A stretch of 64,000 nt of DNA from Caballeronia fortuita (lineage in GTDB: Bacteria > Pseudomonadota > Gammaproteobacteria > Burkholderiales > Burkholderiaceae): contig NZ_FCNX02000015.1 of assembly GCF_001544835.2 (NCBI RefSeq), positions 62,001 through 126,000 of the forward strand. Reading direction: 5' to 3'. The position numbers were made by a program, and so were the translations under genes. The first letter of the stretch is position 1, and each line of letters begins with the position of its first letter. The notes below the pieces were generated by a model. That model did no database searches. It saw only the letters and a list, made by a program, of their open reading frames with translations, and was not told where the DNA came from. Positions 61,664 to 64,000 of the stretch are shown here, piece after piece.

Positions 61664-61858
61664 CGCGAATAGCGAATGTTTGTGTGCGTTACTAAACAGT
61701 AGTCGACCGGAGTTCGTCGTAAATCTCAAGTGTGCAAATCGGACCCGCCGCGTGCGGGTTTTGCATTTCTGACGTGTTCGAATCACGTTCGCTTTGCCCG
61801 GCAGCCCGCGCGCACCGATGGCACAATCGCTCGCAATGCAGGCATCTCAGGAGCACAG

Positions 61859-62245
61859 GTGGCGAACCTGGATCTGGACAATCCGTTTCTCGAAGCGCTC
61901 GGCGCAATATTCACGGAGTGGCGCGCCGGATACGCCGAATTCACGATGCCGATACACGCCGGCCATCTGAACCGGCAACGCATTCTGCAAGGCGGCGCGA
62001 TCGCCACGCTGCTCGACGCGCCGTGTGGCTACGCGGGCCTCTTCACGGCGGACACAACGCCCGTGCATGGATTCACGTTGTCGCTGACGGTGAATTATCT
62101 CGATCGCGGCATCGGCGACAAGGTTGTCGCAAAGGGCTTCCTAGAACGCCAGGGACGTTCCGTGTTCTTCGCGCGCGGCGAGGCGTGGATCGACGATCAC
62201 TTGATGATCGCAAGCGCGCAAGGCACGTTCAAATACGCACGCTGA
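61859..62245 (+). CDS. PaaI-family hotdog-fold thioesterase
   Basis: 128 residues from a GTG at 61859 preceded by AGGAG; the upstream open frame is not coding-like. RQRILQGGAIATLLDAPCGYA (active-site helix) and FTLSLTVNYLDRGIG are typical of PaaI-type acyl-CoA thioesterases. It would release a CoA ester in the cytoplasm. The stop overlaps the LysR start in TGATG, so the two are coupled. It sits upstream of a CaiB-type CoA-transferase gene. Confidence 0.85.
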   Translation: MANLDLDNPFLEALGAIFTEWRAGYAEFTMPIHAGHLNRQRILQGGAIATLLDAPCGYAGLFTADTTPVHGFTLSLTVNYLDRGIGDKVVAKGFLERQGRSVFFARGEAWIDDHLMIASAQGTFKYAR

Positions 62246-63162
62246 TGGCCACGCGCAACCTGCTCCGGCGGCTCGATCTCACGACGCTGCAACTCTTTCT
62301 GGCCGTCTTCGAGGAAGGCACGCTCACGCGCGCGGCCGAGCGCGAGGCGATCGCGGTATCGGCGGCGAGCAAGCGTCTGCTCGAACTGGAACAGGCCGTG
62401 GGCGCGGTGCTTTTCGAGCGCAAGGCCCGCGGCATGGCGCTGACGCCGGCGGGCGAAACGCTGCTCCATCATGCGCGTCGCGTGCTGCGCGATGTCGAGA
62501 ATATCGGCATCGAGCTTGCGGAACACGCGAGCGGCGTGCGCGGCTATGTGCGGATGATGGCGAATCTTTCCGCGATCGTCGAATTCCTGCCGGAAGACCT
62601 GCGCGCGTTTTCGTCCGTGCACGAGCAGATCAAGATCGATCTCGAAGAGCGCCCGAGCGGCGGCATCGTGGAAGGCGTGGCGGACAGTCTCGTCGATCTC
62701 GGTATCTGTTCCGGCGATGCCGATACGCGCGGGCTCGAAACCGCGCACTACCGTCACGACCGGCTCGCGCTCGTCATGCCCGGCGATCATGCGCTGGCGA
62801 AGCGCGAGCGCGTCGCGTTCGCGGAAACACTCGACTTCGATCACATCGGGCTGCATTCGGCGAGCTCGATCAATCAGCGCACGCATCTCGCGGCGCGTCA
62901 GGCGGGGCGCGCGCTGCGGCTGCGCATCCACGTGCCCGGCTTCGATGCCGTGTGCCGCATGGTGCAGGCGGGCATGGGCGTCGGCGTGCTGCCGATGCAG
63001 GTCTTCGAAGCGATGGGCCGCCAGCTCGGCCTCGCGGCAGTCGCGCTCGACGATGAATGGGCCGCGCGCAGTCTCGTCATCGTCGTGCGGGATTCGGACG
63101 CGCTCTCGCCCGTCAGCCGGCTCCTGTTCGACCATCTTCGGACCGTGGAATCTCGCATTTAA
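62245..63162 (+). CDS. LysR-family transcriptional regulator
   Basis: 305 residues. The helix-turn-helix at 10-66 (LQLFLAVFEEGTLTRAAERE, IAVSAASKRLLELEQAVGAV) precedes an effector domain (VADSLVDLGICSGDADTRGL, RMVQAGMGVGVLPMQVFEAM). It lies in the same direction between the thioesterase and CoA-transferase genes and is coupled to the former, so it probably regulates this acyl-CoA gene group. Confidence 0.9.
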   Translation: MATRNLLRRLDLTTLQLFLAVFEEGTLTRAAEREAIAVSAASKRLLELEQAVGAVLFERKARGMALTPAGETLLHHARRVLRDVENIGIELAEHASGVRGYVRMMANLSAIVEFLPEDLRAFSSVHEQIKIDLEERPSGGIVEGVADSLVDLGICSGDADTRGLETAHYRHDRLALVMPGDHALAKRERVAFAETLDFDHIGLHSASSINQRTHLAARQAGRALRLRIHVPGFDAVCRMVQAGMGVGVLPMQVFEAMGRQLGLAAVALDDEWAARSLVIVVRDSDALSPVSRLLFDHLRTVESRI

Positions 63163-63287
63163 CATTCAAAAAACCGGTGAGCGTTCGCGTTTGGCGAACG
63201 ATGCTTGCCGAAATGCGGTTGGACGCGTCCGAGCGTTCGCCAATAAGCTTGTTTCCATCGAAAAACACATCGTAGGAGACAGGCAGC

Positions 63288-64000
63288 ATGAGCGGACCTC
63301 TTCAGGGCATTCGCGTCATCGAAATCGGCACGCTGATCGCCGCGCCTTTCGCGGCGCGCATGCTGGCCGAATTCGGCGCGGAAGTCATCAAGATCGAAGC
63401 GCCCGAAAGCGGCGATCCCCTGCGCAAATGGCGCAAGCTCCACGAGGGCACGTCGCTCTGGTGGTATCTGCAATCGCGCAACAAGAAGTCGGTGTGCGTG
63501 AACCTCAAGTCGCCCGAGGGTGTGGACGTCATCAAGCGTCTTTCCGCCGATGCCGACATCGTCATCGAAAACATGCGTCCGGGCGCGCTCGAAAAGCTCG
63601 GCCTCGGCTGGGATATTTTGCATGCAATAAACCCTAAGCTCACGATGGTCCGCATCTCCGGCTACGGCCAGACGGGTCCGTATCGCGACCGTCCGGGCTT
63701 CGGCGCGATCGGCGAGGCGATGGGCGGCATCCGCTACACGACCGGCGACGCCGAAGGGCTGCCGGCGCGCGTCGGCGTGAGTCTCGGCGATTCGCTCGCG
63801 TCGCTGCACGGCGTGATCGGCGCGCTGATGTCGGTGTTGCGCGTGAAGACCGGTCAGGGCGATGGCCAGGTGGTCGATGTCTCGCTCGTCGAAAGCGTCT
63901 TCAACCTGATGGAAAGCCTCGTGCCCGAATACGACCTGCTAGGCCATGTGCGCGAGCGCAGCGGCGGGGCCCTGCCGGGTATCGCGCCGTCGAACACGTA
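63288..64000 (+). CDS. CaiB/BaiF-family CoA-transferase, partial (C-terminus beyond window)
   Basis: The visible 237 residues start at ATG 63288 (GTAGGAGACAGGCAGC before it): IRVIEIGTLIAAPFAARMLA, GAEVIKIEAPESGDPLR, NMRPGALEKLGLGWD, MVRISGYGQTGPY and RVGVSLGDSLASLHG with the likely catalytic Asp. Family members move CoA between carboxylates through a glutamyl or aspartyl anhydride. Typical length is about 400, so the rest is off the right edge. Promoter-proximal partner of the LysR gene. Confidence 0.9.
   Translation, partial: MSGPLQGIRVIEIGTLIAAPFAARMLAEFGAEVIKIEAPESGDPLRKWRKLHEGTSLWWYLQSRNKKSVCVNLKSPEGVDVIKRLSADADIVIENMRPGALEKLGLGWDILHAINPKLTMVRISGYGQTGPYRDRPGFGAIGEAMGGIRYTTGDAEGLPARVGVSLGDSLASLHGVIGALMSVLRVKTGQGDGQVVDVSLVESVFNLMESLVPEYDLLGHVRERSGGALPGIAPSNT

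Noticed and set aside
61775..61783. GTTCGAATC, resembling a tRNA T-loop
   Set aside because: No acceptor stem, anticodon arm or D-arm can be placed around it.

Overview
This is a GC-rich, densely coded chromosomal window. Its gene content is typical of Burkholderia sensu lato (Paraburkholderia or Caballeronia type): many LysR and IclR regulators, non-phosphorylating sugar catabolism, an extra translation initiation factor IF-1, an H-NS-like protein, a bactofilin/M23 module and large catabolic cassettes. I see no rRNA, tRNA, CRISPR array, prophage or intact insertion sequence. The genus is inferred from gene families and base composition, not from a marker gene.

Layout. 1-6500: a LysR gene cut by the left edge faces a deoxy-sugar operon (RhaM-type mutarotase, lactonase, sugar ABC importer rhaT-P-Q-S) that ends at a clear terminator. 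6600-16300: small exported, DNA-binding and hypothetical proteins, an LLM flavin oxidoreductase, a PhnD-like protein, a fatty-acid desaturase, a NiCoT nickel/cobalt transporter and a formate/nitrite-type channel. 16400-22500: a second FtsI-type penicillin-binding protein paired with an arylamine N-acetyltransferase, then zwf, a ROK glucokinase and a HAD phosphatase. 22600-26300: IF-1 paralogue, CorA, and a bactofilin / coiled-coil / M23 peptidase operon. 26600-30200: a LysR gene divergent from mmsA-mmsB (valine catabolism), with mmsA broken by an apparent 8-base deletion. 30400-37300: small membrane protein, dihydrolipoyl dehydrogenase, SDR, glgA and glgC, then pdxY. 37300-41400: two translationally coupled IclR regulators divergent from an atypical MBL-fold protein and an MFS carrier. 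41400-46300: VOC-like protein, alpha/beta hydrolase, acyltransferase 3, a candidate small RNA, a TPR-GT9 protein and a lipoprotein.

46600-55340 is the most interesting part: an AroE-like dehydrogenase, a SulP anion transporter, two tandem ketosteroid-dehydrogenase-like flavoproteins, a NIPSNAP protein, a TIM-barrel isomerase/dehydratase-like protein and an IclR regulator. A related motif (TGGAAT-N3-RTTC) lies upstream of aroE, in the sulP/flavoprotein divergent region and upstream of the iclR gene. This suggests one regulon for an uncharacterised catabolic pathway. 55400-64000: a RelB/ParE-like toxin-antitoxin pair, a cytochrome P450, an XRE-cupin regulator divergent (across a palindrome) from an aminoadipate-semialdehyde/pipecolate-type dehydrogenase and oxidase pair, a small ORF, a PaaI thioesterase, a LysR regulator and a CaiB/BaiF CoA-transferase cut by the right edge.
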